A stretch of 20,383 nt of DNA from DATLWR01 sp035576205 (GTDB lineage Bacteria > Pseudomonadota > Zetaproteobacteria > Mariprofundales > Mariprofundaceae): NCBI GenBank assembly GCA_035576205.1, contig DATLWR010000127.1, positions 1-20,383 of the forward strand, written 5' to 3'. The position numbers and the translations under genes are program-made. Under the pieces are notes generated by a model. The model worked only from the letters and a program-made list of their open reading frames with translations, ran no database searches and was not told the origin of the DNA. Shown piece after piece: positions 8,761 to 18,087 of the stretch. Within the stretch, counting starts at the first letter, position 1, and each line of letters begins with the position of its first letter.

Positions 8761-9516
8761 ATGCTAAGCAAGAGAATCATTCCATGTCTCGACGTCGCCG
8801 AGGGGCGTGTCGTCAAGGGCGTCAAGTTCGTCGACATCATCGATGCCGGCGACCCGGTCGAGGCAGCCATCCGCTACGATGAGCAGGGAGCCGACGAACT
8901 GACCTTCCTCGACATCCGTGCCAGCCACGAGAACCGCGACACCCTCTACCACATGGTGACCGACGTGGCCGAGAACGTCTTCATGCCGCTGACCGTCGGC
9001 GGCGGTGTGAAAGCATTGAGCGACATCGAGAATCTGCTGCACGCCGGTGCCGACAAGGTGTCGATCAATACCGCCGCCATCGTCAATCCGGATTTCGTGC
9101 GCGAGGCGGCTGAGCGTTTCGGCTCCTCGACCATCGTCGTCGCCGTCGATGCGAAAAAGGTCGGCGACCACTGGGAGTGTTTCACGCACGGCGGGCGCAA
9201 GCCGACCGGCATCAATGCCGTCGAGTGGGCGGTGCGCATGTCCGATTACGGCGCCGGCGAGATTCTGCTCACCAGCATGGATACCGATGGCACCAAAAGC
9301 GGCTACGACATTCCGCTGACGCGTGCCGTCGCCGAAGCGGTGACCGCCAACGTCATCGCCTCGGGCGGTGTCGGCAACCTCGAGCACCTCGCCCAGGGAC
9401 TCACCGAAGGCAAGGCCGATGCGGTGCTTGCCGCCTCCATCTTCCACTTCGGCGAATACACCATCGAACAGGCGAAACGGTATCTCGCCGGGAAGGGTAT
9501 CCCTGTCCGGCTCTAG
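8761..9516 (+). CDS. hisF: Imidazole glycerol phosphate synthase, cyclase subunit
   Basis: With HisH it converts PRFAR and ammonia to imidazole glycerol phosphate and AICAR, linking histidine and purine synthesis. It is a (beta/alpha)8 barrel of 251 residues. Both catalytic aspartates sit where they do in the Thermotoga enzyme: Asp11 in IIPCLDVAEGRVVKG and Asp130 in IVVAVDAKK. The start at 8761 was chosen by homology; upstream codons in the same frame derive from the repeat. The ribosome binding site is weak (GGCGGA, about 6 nt away). It is the last his gene here: hisI and hisE, which often follow, are absent and a DedA-family gene comes next after 61 nt. Confidence 0.97.
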   Translation: MLSKRIIPCLDVAEGRVVKGVKFVDIIDAGDPVEAAIRYDEQGADELTFLDIRASHENRDTLYHMVTDVAENVFMPLTVGGGVKALSDIENLLHAGADKVSINTAAIVNPDFVREAAERFGSSTIVVAVDAKKVGDHWECFTHGGRKPTGINAVEWAVRMSDYGAGEILLTSMDTDGTKSGYDIPLTRAVAEAVTANVIASGGVGNLEHLAQGLTEGKADAVLAASIFHFGEYTIEQAKRYLAGKGIPVRL

Positions 9517-9577
9517 AAACCGCTCGCGATTGCCTGCCAGCTGTTCCATAATGGCCACAAGGAAGGCGGGCTGAAGC

Positions 9578-10186
9578 ATGGAATGGGCGCATCAGTTTCT
9601 CGAGCAGTTCGGCTATTGGGCCGTATTCATCTGGACCTTCATCGAAGGCGAGTCGGTCTTTATCGCCGCCGCCGCCCTTGCGGCTGCCGGCATGATGGAT
9701 ACCTGGAAAGTGATCATCGTGGCGGCCTGCGGTGCCTTTGCCGGCCACATGGTGTTTTTCACGCTCGGCCGCTGGAAAGGCATGGACATCATCCTTGCCG
9801 TCCCCTTCCTGCGCGAGCACTACCCGAAAGCCAACCTGATCCTCGACAAGTACGCCCACTGGTCGATATTCATTTTCCAGTATCTTTACGGTACACGCAT
9901 CGTCGCCGCCATCCTGTTCGGCTGTTCGACCATCGAGTTCTGGCGATTCTTCCTGCTGCAGATCGTCAACTGCATCAGCTGGTCGATCATCATCTACACC
10001 ATCGGCCACGTGCTGGGCGTGGCCGGCATGATGATCCTGCATGAGTTCGGTATCTGGGGCCTGGCCATTGCCGTCGTACTCATCGGTGCCATCGGTTGCT
10101 GGACCTACTACCGCTACGGCCACCACCATGTCCGCCGGCACGTCAGCAACCACCTCAACCGCAAGAACGAGGGCACCGGGCAGTAG
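9578..10186 (+). CDS. DedA family inner-membrane protein
   Basis: A 202-residue polytopic membrane protein of the DedA/SNARE-associated superfamily, whose members support envelope integrity and have been implicated as lipid-carrier flippases. The conserved acidic segment FIEGESVFIAAAALAAAG is near residues 21-38, and a conserved YGTRIVAAILFG segment with the family's arginine follows near 105. Several hydrophobic stretches are seen (about 11-38, 44-63, 94-116, 120-145 and 153-175), and the C-terminus is basic and His-rich (RYGHHHVRRH). The ATG has AAGGAAGG about 12 nt upstream. It lies 39 nt before the Memo-like gene and may be cotranscribed with it. Its substrate cannot be inferred. Confidence 0.88.
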   Translation: MEWAHQFLEQFGYWAVFIWTFIEGESVFIAAAALAAAGMMDTWKVIIVAACGAFAGHMVFFTLGRWKGMDIILAVPFLREHYPKANLILDKYAHWSIFIFQYLYGTRIVAAILFGCSTIEFWRFFLLQIVNCISWSIIIYTIGHVLGVAGMMILHEFGIWGLAIAVVLIGAIGCWTYYRYGHHHVRRHVSNHLNRKNEGTGQ

Positions 10187-10225
10187 CCGCTGCGTTCGTC
10201 TATGCTCCGGATGAGGAGCGTTGCC

Positions 10226-11005
10226 ATGAAAGTCCGCCCTGCCGCCGTTGCCGGCCTGTTCTACCCCGATGATGCGAACGAACTGTCCGCCATGGTCCGC
10301 GACTTCCTGCAGGCGGCACCGGAACCAACATATCATGCGAAGGCCATCATTGCGCCGCACGCCGGCCACATCTATTCCGGCCCGACCGCCGCTTTCGCCT
10401 ACAAGGCGCTCGATGCAGGGAAGGTAGAGCGCGTCGTGCTGTTCGGCCCGTCGCACCGCGTCGCCTTCCAGGGCATGGCCCTGCCGGACGCGGACGTGTT
10501 CGAGACGCCGCTGGGGCGCATTCCGCTGGATCAGGAAGCGATGCAACTGGCGCTCAGCCAGCCGTGGGTCAACGTCAACGCGGCAGCCCACGCCATGGAG
10601 CATTCGCTGGAAGTCCACCTGCCGTTCCTGCAAACGGTGCTCGGCAAGTTCCGGCTTGTGCCGCTCTGCGTCGGCATGGCGACGCCATCGCAGGTCGCCT
10701 CAGTCATCGATGCGCTCTGGGACGGCGACGAAACGGCTATCGTCATCAGCAGCGACCTCTCCCATTATCACAGCTACGACGAGGCCAGGCTGCTCGACCA
10801 GGCCACCGTCCGGGACATTCTCGACAATGCAGGACCGCTGAATCACGAGCAGGCGTGCGGAGCCACCCCCATCAACGGCCTGCTGGAGCTTGCCGGTGGC
10901 AGGCACCTCGAAGCCAGCCTCCTGGACTACCGCAATTCCGGCGATACGGCCGGCGACCGCGAGCGGGTGGTCGGTTACACATCCATCGCCTTCCATGAGC
11001 GGTGA
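10226..11005 (+). CDS. AmmeMemoRadiSam system protein B (Memo-like)
   Basis: A 259-residue member of the Memo family, related to extradiol dioxygenase subunits; the bacterial role is not established. Residues equivalent to the iron ligands of human MEMO1 (His49, His81, Cys244) are all kept: His45 in APHAGHIYSG, His77 in FGPSHRVAF, and Cys211 in QACGATP. The EHSLEVHLPFLQ and SSDLSHYHSYDEA segments are also family signatures. The start MKVRPAAVAGLFYP was chosen by homology and has GAGGAG about 8 nt upstream. Its stop overlaps the next gene by 11 nt. The three-gene arrangement with the AMMECR1-like and radical SAM genes is a known conserved cassette. Confidence 0.93.
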   Translation: MKVRPAAVAGLFYPDDANELSAMVRDFLQAAPEPTYHAKAIIAPHAGHIYSGPTAAFAYKALDAGKVERVVLFGPSHRVAFQGMALPDADVFETPLGRIPLDQEAMQLALSQPWVNVNAAAHAMEHSLEVHLPFLQTVLGKFRLVPLCVGMATPSQVASVIDALWDGDETAIVISSDLSHYHSYDEARLLDQATVRDILDNAGPLNHEQACGATPINGLLELAGGRHLEASLLDYRNSGDTAGDRERVVGYTSIAFHER

Positions 11006-11567
11006 CCGCGGCAAACTGCTCATCGCGATCGCCAGGAGCGCCATATCCGAGGCGTTGGGAATCTCTCTGGACGGTTTTGTGCCTCCCTCCCCTGATGCCG
11101 AATGGCTGCAGGAGCGGGGAGCCTGTTTTGTCACGCTGAAACTCGACGAAAGCCTCCGCGGCTGTATCGGTTCGCTCGAAGCGTACCGGCCGCTGCTGGA
11201 GGACCTGCATGCGAATGCGGTCAACGCAGCCTTCCACGACCCCCGCTTCCCGCCATTGACGGCCGGGGAGTTCAGCAAGGTACGTATCGAGGTTTCGCTG
11301 CTCGGGCCGCTCGAACCGCTGCCACCGCACAGCAGCGAGGAGGCGATCATCGCCATGCTGCGCCCCGGCACCGATGGCATCGTATTCAGCTTCGGCCCGC
11401 ACCGCGCCACCTTCCTGCCGCAGGTATGGGAGCAGCTCCCGGAGCCGCACAGCTTCCTGGCCCATCTGAAACTGAAGGCGGGCCTGCCGCCCGATTTCTG
11501 GCACGACGATGTGCTAATCTCCCGGTATCAGGTGCACAAGTTCGACGAAGCACCTGCAACGGAGTAG
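10995..11567 (+). CDS. AmmeMemoRadiSam system protein A (AMMECR1-like)
   Basis: A 190-residue AMMECR1-domain protein of unknown biochemical activity. The signature LRGCIGSLEAYRPL starts at residue 54, with its invariant Cys at 57, followed by NAFHDPRFPPLT-like spacing (NAAFHDPRFPPLTAGEF) and the C-terminal TFLPQVWEQLPEPHSFL. The ATG at 10995 lies inside the end of the Memo-like gene (11-nt overlap); the frame continues upstream but that part is a shadow of the Memo gene. It stops 3 nt before the radical SAM gene, so the three products are likely made together. Confidence 0.93.
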   Translation: MSGDRGKLLIAIARSAISEALGISLDGFVPPSPDAEWLQERGACFVTLKLDESLRGCIGSLEAYRPLLEDLHANAVNAAFHDPRFPPLTAGEFSKVRIEVSLLGPLEPLPPHSSEEAIIAMLRPGTDGIVFSFGPHRATFLPQVWEQLPEPHSFLAHLKLKAGLPPDFWHDDVLISRYQVHKFDEAPATE

Positions 11568-11570
11568 GTC

Positions 11571-12647
<1,077 letters not shown>

Positions 12648-12672
12648 GAAGCACTGATCAATTCAGCGCTTC
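12648..12672. terminator. Hairpin directly after the radical SAM stop codon
   Basis: GAAGC (12648-12652) pairs with GCTTC (12668-12672), and, after one mismatch, CTGA (12654-12657) pairs with TCAG (12663-12666) around a TCAAT loop. No T-run follows, so it may be only an RNA 3'-end stabilizer. The structure is seen; its role is inferred. Confidence 0.35.
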
Positions 12673-12695
12673 CGTGCGGACCATGGATGGCTCGC

Positions 12696-12725
12696 CAAAA
12701 TCATGTGCATAAGTACTTGATTTTG
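12696..12725. repeat. Inverted repeat with an inner AAGTACTT palindrome
   Basis: CAAAATCA (12696-12703) is the exact reverse complement of TGATTTTG (12718-12725), with the 8-base palindrome AAGTACTT (12711-12718) touching the right arm. It is AT-rich compared with the flanking genes and belongs to the hairpin array between the convergent genes. Confidence 0.5.
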
Positions 12726-12728
12726 TGA

Positions 12729-12758
12729 GCACAGGTAAAACGACGCTTTTACCTGTGC
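12729..12758. terminator. Perfect 12-bp hairpin, probable bidirectional terminator
   Basis: GCACAGGTAAAA (12729-12740) pairs perfectly with TTTTACCTGTGC (12747-12758) around CGACGC. A T-run (12766-12770) lies a few bases beyond the stem on the + strand. On the minus strand an AAAATCA stretch follows instead of a clean T-run. The position between the + radical SAM gene and the minus acyl-CoA ligase gene fits termination from both sides. Confidence 0.55.
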
Positions 12759-12759
12759 G

Positions 12760-12793
12760 TGCTGATTTTTGCCAGGACGGCAATAAATCAGCA
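12760..12793. terminator. Second strong hairpin, 14 pairs with one bulge
   Basis: TGCTGATTTTTGCC (12760-12773) pairs with GGCAATAAATCAGCA (12779-12793) around AGGAC, with a single bulged A. It begins 1 nt after the preceding hairpin and ends 9 nt before the ligase stop codon. Transcription of the minus-strand fatty-acid operon would meet it first. Confidence 0.5.
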
Positions 12794-12802
12794 TCTATCT
12801 AA

Positions 12803-14608
12803 TCAGTCGCCGTTGCCGTTCTTGTCCGGCGGATAGAGTTCCTCGATTTCCGCCGCATAGCGGGCGGCAATCATGCGCCGCTTCAGTTTCAGGGTCGGTG
12901 TCAGGAGTCCGTCGGCCTGCGTCCACTCCTCGTTCACGAACCGGAAGTTGCGAATCTGCATGTAACTGGGCAGATCATGCTCGTCCCAGCGCAGGCGCGA
13001 CTGCATCCACATGTGCACGGTTTCGTCACTGCGCCAGTTGACGGGCAGTGGCCGTTTCATATCGGCCGTCCAGGCACTGGCCAGGCCTGCCGAGGCCGGC
13101 ACGATCAGTGCCGCCACATAGGGGCGATCCTCGGCGATGACCATGGCCTGCAGGATAGTGGGATCCTGGACCAGATGCTGTTCGACCACAGCCGGCGGCA
13201 CGTTCTCGCCGTTGGAGAGCACCATGATCTCCTTCTTGCGGTCGACGATGCGCACGAAGCCGTCGTTGTCGATCACGGCGATGTCGCCCGTATGCAGCCA
13301 GCCTTCGGCACCGATCGCCGCCGCCGTCTCGTCGGGTTTGTTCCAGTATCCCTGCATCACCATCGGGCCACGCGCCAGCAGTTCGCCGTCCTCGGCCAGC
13401 TTCAGCTCCACGCCCGGCAATGCCGGGCCGATCGACTCCGGCTTGATGTATGCGGCACGGTTGACCGTCAACACCGGCGAGGCTTCGGTCAGGCCGTATC
13501 CCGGCAGCACGGTGATGTCGGCGGCAAGCAGGAAGCGGGCGATCTCCGGGTGCAGCGCCGCCCCACCCGACACGAAGGAGCGCAGACGGCCGCCCAGCTT
13601 CTCCCGCAATTTGGCATTCACCAGCCGGTCCATCACCTTCCAGAGCAGCGCCTTAGTACCCGCCAGGTCTCTCCCTTCGCGCCGCAGCAGGAAACGTTCC
13701 TCACCCAGCCGCTGGGCCAGGGCGAACAGCTTCCGTTTGATCGCCGGCCCCTGCATCAGCTGCGCCTGCACACCGTCGTAAATCTTCTCGTACAGGCGGG
13801 GAACGGAGATCATCGTGGTCGGCCGCACTTCCATCATGTCGCGCATCAGCGTCGTCACATCCTCGGCATAGGCGATCTCGGCCCCGCTGGCGACGGGCAG
13901 AAAATGGCCGACGGTACGCTCGAAGGCATGCGATACCGGCAGGAAGGAAAGGAACAGGTCATGCGACCAGATCGGCACAGCACCTAGGCCGGCGGCGACA
14001 TCGGAGAGCAGGTTGCCGTGGCTGAGCATGACCCCTTTCGGCCGGCTTGTGGTCCCCGAGGTGTAGATCAGAGTCGCCAGGTCGTCCCGAACGGGGCGGG
14101 CGACGGAAAGCTTGCCGTCCCAGGCACTATCGTCGACGACGGAGGCGATGCTCGTGCCCTCGCCCCGGAACGGCAGGAAGGGAACCTTCAGCCAGCCCGC
14201 AAGCTTCTGCTGCTGCTTGCCCGGCTCGACGAAGACCATGGAACAGCCGGCATCCTCGAAGACATGCTGCACGGCCTCTTCCGGGTCGGTGAAATAGGCA
14301 GGCACAGTCACCGCACCAAGGCGCAGGATGGCGAAATCGGCCATGAACCACTCGGGACTGTTGTGACCGAGGATGCCGACCCGGTCGCCCGGACGAATCC
14401 CCTCCGCCTCCAGCCAGGCGGCCAGGCGCAGCACCGCCTGCTGCACGCCGGCGCGGGTCCACTTCCGCCAGCTGCCGTCCGCCAGGCGGCCACGCAGCAA
14501 CGGCAGGTGCTGCCAATCCTCGGGGGAATCGAAAAGCAGGTCGGAAAGTGAGCGGGCCGACTCGGCCAGGCCGCGACCCGGACAACGCTCTACCTCAAGC
14601 GAACGCAT
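12803..14608 (-). CDS. AMP-dependent long-chain fatty acid-CoA ligase (FadD-like/COG1022 type)
   Basis: An adenylate-forming ligase predicted to activate long-chain fatty acids to acyl-CoA, supplying substrate to the beta-oxidation genes just upstream. It has 601 residues. The ATP-binding P-loop YTSGTTSRPKG is at 182-192, GYGLTE at 370-375, and the GWLHTGD hinge region at 436-442, followed by DRKKEIMVLSNGENVPP; together these are diagnostic of the acyl-CoA synthetase family, and the last resembles the FAA1/COG1022 branch more than E. coli FadD. The ATG at 14608 overlaps the end of the FadJ-like gene by 14 nt; the longer open frame is a shadow of that gene. No clear ribosome binding site is visible, so coupling to the upstream gene is likely. 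Confidence 0.92.
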   Translation of the reverse strand: MRSLEVERCPGRGLAESARSLSDLLFDSPEDWQHLPLLRGRLADGSWRKWTRAGVQQAVLRLAAWLEAEGIRPGDRVGILGHNSPEWFMADFAILRLGAVTVPAYFTDPEEAVQHVFEDAGCSMVFVEPGKQQQKLAGWLKVPFLPFRGEGTSIASVVDDSAWDGKLSVARPVRDDLATLIYTSGTTSRPKGVMLSHGNLLSDVAAGLGAVPIWSHDLFLSFLPVSHAFERTVGHFLPVASGAEIAYAEDVTTLMRDMMEVRPTTMISVPRLYEKIYDGVQAQLMQGPAIKRKLFALAQRLGEERFLLRREGRDLAGTKALLWKVMDRLVNAKLREKLGGRLRSFVSGGAALHPEIARFLLAADITVLPGYGLTEASPVLTVNRAAYIKPESIGPALPGVELKLAEDGELLARGPMVMQGYWNKPDETAAAIGAEGWLHTGDIAVIDNDGFVRIVDRKKEIMVLSNGENVPPAVVEQHLVQDPTILQAMVIAEDRPYVAALIVPASAGLASAWTADMKRPLPVNWRSDETVHMWMQSRLRWDEHDLPSYMQIRNFRFVNEEWTQADGLLTPTLKLKRRMIAARYAAEIEELYPPDKNGNGD

Positions 14609-16703
14609 CGAGGACATCGAGGTTTTCGGGAATCGGCAGGCCGAGATCGCTGATCTTCTGCCTGAGCTCGCCCTTCTTCCGGCCGGCGAAGTAACGCAGC
14701 AGGCCGCCGCGGAACGGCGGGAAACCGATGCCGTAGACGAACGCCGCATCGATATGCACCGGATCGTCGACGAGCTTGTCGTGCAGGCAGGCCAGTGACT
14801 CGACCAGCATCGGCAGCAGACAGGCATCGACGATCGCGGCGTCCGCCATCGGCGCTGCCGTCGAAGCGCCGATATCCGCATCGCCCTCGTGTTCGCCGGC
14901 CACTGCCGTCGCCAGATAGTTGCCGAGCGCCGGATTCAGCCGCCCCTGCTCCTCCGCTCCCTTGTTCTTCTCGTAAAGGAAAAACCCGGCTCCCGATTTC
15001 GCGCCGAGCAGGCCGTCCTTCACCATGCGGCCGAACCATTCGGGCATGGCGAACCGCTCGCCGAAGCTCTCGCCGAGATGGGCGCCGACATGTTCGCAGA
15101 TATCCAGCCCGACGCGGTCGGCGAGCTCGATGGCCCCCATCGGCATGCCGAAGCATTTCAGTGCACCGTCGACATGCCCGGGCTTCTGGCCGTTCTCGAT
15201 CAGTTTCAGGGCGGCGACCATATAGGGCATCAGGCAGCGGTTGACCAGGAAACCCGGCTTGTCGCCGACGACGACCGGATACTTGCCCCAGCCGGCTGCC
15301 AGCGCACAGACCGTATCGACCGTCTGTTGCGTCGTGCGGCTGCCCGGGATCACCTCCACCAGCGGCATCTTGGGCGCCGGATTGAAGAAATGCAGGCCGG
15401 CGATACGCCCCGGATGCTTGCGCCGCTTCTGCATATCCGAGATCGACAGCGACGAGGTGTTGCTGAGCAGGAGCGCCTTGTCGCTGACCAGCTTCTCCAC
15501 CTCGCTCCACAGGGCATTCTTGACCGCCAGCTCCTCCAGCACCGCCTCGATCACCAGATCGCTGTGCACCAGCCCCGAGCCGTCAACGGTGGGGCGGATG
15601 CGCGCCAGCGGCCGGGGGTCGCGGCCGGCGAGCTTCGCCAGTCCCTTCATCCCCCTGGCCAGCGCCGCCTCGGAGACCTCGTGCAGGTCCACCTCGCAGT
15701 TCTTGGCAGCCACCCAGGCGATGCCGCTGCCCATCACGCCGGCGCCGTAGACGGACGCATTGCGGATGGCGGCCGCCGCCTCGCGGCCGCGCTTCACGGC
15801 CGGCTGTTTCTTCAGCGCCTCGCCGAGCCGGAAAACGCGGATCAGGTTCTTGCAGGTCGGCGTCACTGCCAGCCTGCCGAGCGAGGCCGCCTCTTTCGCA
15901 TAGGCCTTCGCATCGTTCATGCCGACGATGCTCTCCAAGAGCTGGATGGTCGCCGGCACGGCCGGATAGGCCTCGTCGATCTCCAGGTGTTTCAGCCGGG
16001 CATAGGCCTGCTTTTTCACCTGCCGGAACACCAGCCAGCTCGCCGGCCATACCCGCAGCCAGGCGGGATTGAGCGGCCGGAAGCCGACCTTGCCGGCAGG
16101 CAACAGTTCGCGGACCACCGCCTCACATTGCCCGTCGTGACAGACGAGGCTGGCGAGCCGGATCTTTTTGGCCTTTTTCGCATCGACGGAACGGCCGGTC
16201 AGGATCATGTCGACGGCGGTCAGCCAGCCGACCCGCTTCGGCAGCCGCACGCAACCGCCGAAACCGGGGTGGATACCGATCCTGATCTCCGGCAGCGCCA
16301 GCTGCGTCTTGTCGTCCTGCACGGCGACAATGTGATCGCAGGCCAGCGCGATCTCCAGACCGCCGCCCATGCAGGCCCCCCTCACCATGGCGATGGAGAC
16401 CGCCGGCAGCTTCTCGATACGGCTGCACAGCCGCTGGCCGCGTTCGGCGAGCTTCGCCGCATCGCCGGCATCCGTCACCCCGGCGATGACATCGAGATCG
16501 GCGCCGGCGATGAAACAGCCGGCCATACCGCTCTCCAGCAGCAACAGCTCCGGCGGGGTCTGCTCCAGCGCATCCAGATGCGCCTCCAGCTGCTGCATGC
16601 AGGCCTCGTCGAGCACATTGACCGACTTGTCGCTGCGCTCGAAATGCAGCCGCGCCACCTTGCGCCCGTCCAGCTCCTCGCGGAGAAGTGTTACGACTTC
16701 CAT
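14595..16703 (-). CDS. Fatty acid oxidation complex alpha subunit: enoyl-CoA hydratase/3-hydroxyacyl-CoA dehydrogenase (FadJ-like)
   Basis: A 702-residue bifunctional enzyme for the second and third steps of beta-oxidation. The N-terminal crotonase domain (about 1-200) keeps both catalytic glutamates, Glu117 in CMGGGLEIALACD and Glu139 in LPEIRIGIHPGFGG, matching FadB Glu119 and Glu139, with an oxyanion region CFIAGADL. The dehydrogenase begins near 315 with the NAD-binding SVYGAGVMGSGIA; its catalytic His is His438 in GLHFFNPAPKMPLVEV, and SNTSSLSI precedes it. The C-terminal half continues with YGIGFPPFRGGLLRY. The length is close to FadJ (about 714). The gene overlaps the thiolase by 13 nt and the ligase by 14 nt. 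FadJ rather than FadB is preferred because the thiolase partner precedes it, but this is not certain. Confidence 0.93.
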   Translation of the reverse strand: MEVVTLLREELDGRKVARLHFERSDKSVNVLDEACMQQLEAHLDALEQTPPELLLLESGMAGCFIAGADLDVIAGVTDAGDAAKLAERGQRLCSRIEKLPAVSIAMVRGACMGGGLEIALACDHIVAVQDDKTQLALPEIRIGIHPGFGGCVRLPKRVGWLTAVDMILTGRSVDAKKAKKIRLASLVCHDGQCEAVVRELLPAGKVGFRPLNPAWLRVWPASWLVFRQVKKQAYARLKHLEIDEAYPAVPATIQLLESIVGMNDAKAYAKEAASLGRLAVTPTCKNLIRVFRLGEALKKQPAVKRGREAAAAIRNASVYGAGVMGSGIAWVAAKNCEVDLHEVSEAALARGMKGLAKLAGRDPRPLARIRPTVDGSGLVHSDLVIEAVLEELAVKNALWSEVEKLVSDKALLLSNTSSLSISDMQKRRKHPGRIAGLHFFNPAPKMPLVEVIPGSRTTQQTVDTVCALAAGWGKYPVVVGDKPGFLVNRCLMPYMVAALKLIENGQKPGHVDGALKCFGMPMGAIELADRVGLDICEHVGAHLGESFGERFAMPEWFGRMVKDGLLGAKSGAGFFLYEKNKGAEEQGRLNPALGNYLATAVAGEHEGDADIGASTAAPMADAAIVDACLLPMLVESLACLHDKLVDDPVHIDAAFVYGIGFPPFRGGLLRYFAGRKKGELRQKISDLGLPIPENLDVLDAFA

Positions 16704-18019
16704 GGATCGCTCCCGACCAGTACGGCGCCGCCCTGGCCGCCACCCACACAGAGGGTGGCGACACCGAGACCGCCGCCAGTATCACGTTTGAGTTGCCGAA
16801 GCAGCGTCAGCACCAGCCGCGCCCCGCTCATGCCGACCGGATGGCCCATGGCGACGGCGCCGCCGTGCACGTTCAACTTACTCATATCCGGTGCACCGAG
16901 CGCCGTCTTGCGACCCAGCTTCTCGGCGGCGAACTCCTTCGACTCCATCGCCGTAAGGCAGGCGAGCACCTGCGCGGCGAACGCCTCGTTGATCTCCATG
17001 CGCACGATATCCTTCATCGACAGCCCCGCCTGGGTGAGCAGACGATCGGTCCCCAGCACGGGACCGAGCCCCATGCGGGCCGGATCGCAACCGGCGTAGG
17101 ACCAGTCGTAGAGGTAGCCGAGGATCGGCCAGCCGCTGGCCACCGCCTTGTCGCGGTGGGTCAGGATCAGCATCGCCGCACCGTCGGTGATCTGCGAGCT
17201 GTTGCCGGCCGTCACCGTACCGAGGCTGCGCTCGAACACCGGCTTGAGCTTGGCCAGCGCCTCCATGCTCTGCCCGGCGCGGATACCCTCGTCGCGATGC
17301 ACGGCCGTAAAACCGGGCGGCGGGAATACCAGCATCGCCTCTTCGTCGTACCAGCCCGACTGCCATGCTGCCTCGGCACGCCGGTGGCTCGAGAGCGCGA
17401 ATTCGTCCTGCGCCTTGCGGCTGATACCGAACTCGCGCGCCAGCACCTCGGCCGTCTGCCCCATGTTGAGATTCACCGTCGGATCGGTGAGCCCCTCCAG
17501 CAGCGACACGCGCGGTTTCCACGGCGCCCTGGCGATCTCTCCGAACACCGAGAAGCGTTCGGAGAGGCTTTTCGCCCTGGGCAGTTTCGCCATGGCGGCA
17601 CGGAAGCGGTCGTGGAACAGCAGCGGCGCATGCGTCATCGATTCGACGCCGCCGGCCAACACCACCTCGGCCCGGCCGGCGGCGATCTTCTCGGCGGCAT
17701 CGGTGATTGCCTGCATGCCGGAAGCGCAGTTGCGGTGGACGGTGTGGGCCGGCACCGATTTCGATAGCCCGGCCATCAGCGCGATGACGCGACCGATATT
17801 GGCGGCTTCCGCCGGCTGGATGACATTGCCGACGATCACCGTATCGATGTCGTCGCGGCTGACCGGCGAGCGGGCCAGTACTTCGCGCATCGCCAGAACA
17901 CCGAGATCGACGGCGGTCAGGCCATCGAATACGCCGCCGGCCTTGCCGAGCGGCGTGCGGATGCCGGCGACCACCACGATCTCACGTCCCGGATTACTGC
18001 CTGTCTGTCGCCGCGCCAT
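16691..18019 (-). CDS. Acetyl-CoA C-acyltransferase (thiolase, FadI-like)
   Basis: The beta subunit partner of the FadJ-like protein, cleaving 3-ketoacyl-CoA with CoA to acetyl-CoA and a shortened acyl-CoA. It has 442 residues, longer than FadA (about 390) and like FadI (about 436). The nucleophile Cys98 is in HRNCASGMQAI, the catalytic His in VHGGAVAMGHPVGMSGAR, and the second Cys in ATLCVGGGQGGA. INEAFAAQ is also present. The start has AAGGGAGA about 6 nt upstream. It follows the ferredoxin reductase-like gene on the same strand after 68 nt and overlaps the next gene by 13 nt. No acyl-CoA dehydrogenase gene is included in the cluster. Confidence 0.95.
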   Translation of the reverse strand: MARRQTGSNPGREIVVVAGIRTPLGKAGGVFDGLTAVDLGVLAMREVLARSPVSRDDIDTVIVGNVIQPAEAANIGRVIALMAGLSKSVPAHTVHRNCASGMQAITDAAEKIAAGRAEVVLAGGVESMTHAPLLFHDRFRAAMAKLPRAKSLSERFSVFGEIARAPWKPRVSLLEGLTDPTVNLNMGQTAEVLAREFGISRKAQDEFALSSHRRAEAAWQSGWYDEEAMLVFPPPGFTAVHRDEGIRAGQSMEALAKLKPVFERSLGTVTAGNSSQITDGAAMLILTHRDKAVASGWPILGYLYDWSYAGCDPARMGLGPVLGTDRLLTQAGLSMKDIVRMEINEAFAAQVLACLTAMESKEFAAEKLGRKTALGAPDMSKLNVHGGAVAMGHPVGMSGARLVLTLLRQLKRDTGGGLGVATLCVGGGQGGAVLVGSDPWKS

Positions 18020-18063
18020 CGTTTTCTCCCTTGCCAGTCATGTAGCCCAGTCCCCCCGTTCCC

Positions 18064-18080
18064 GCAAGCCATTGGCTTGC
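18064..18080. other. Short perfect hairpin between the reductase and thiolase genes
   Basis: GCAAGCC (18064-18070) pairs perfectly with GGCTTGC (18074-18080) around a three-base loop, 7 nt after the reductase stop codon as transcribed. Neither side carries a T-run. It may be a weak attenuator, an mRNA processing site or chance. Confidence 0.35.
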
Positions 18081-18087
18081 CGGAGCC

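Noticed and set aside
14889..17099. A 736-codon open frame on the + strand
   Set aside because: It lies antisense to the FadJ-like and thiolase genes, whose products have intact catalytic motifs. Long antisense frames are expected in GC-rich coding DNA, and its product is a low-complexity His/Arg/Gln-rich sequence without family resemblance.
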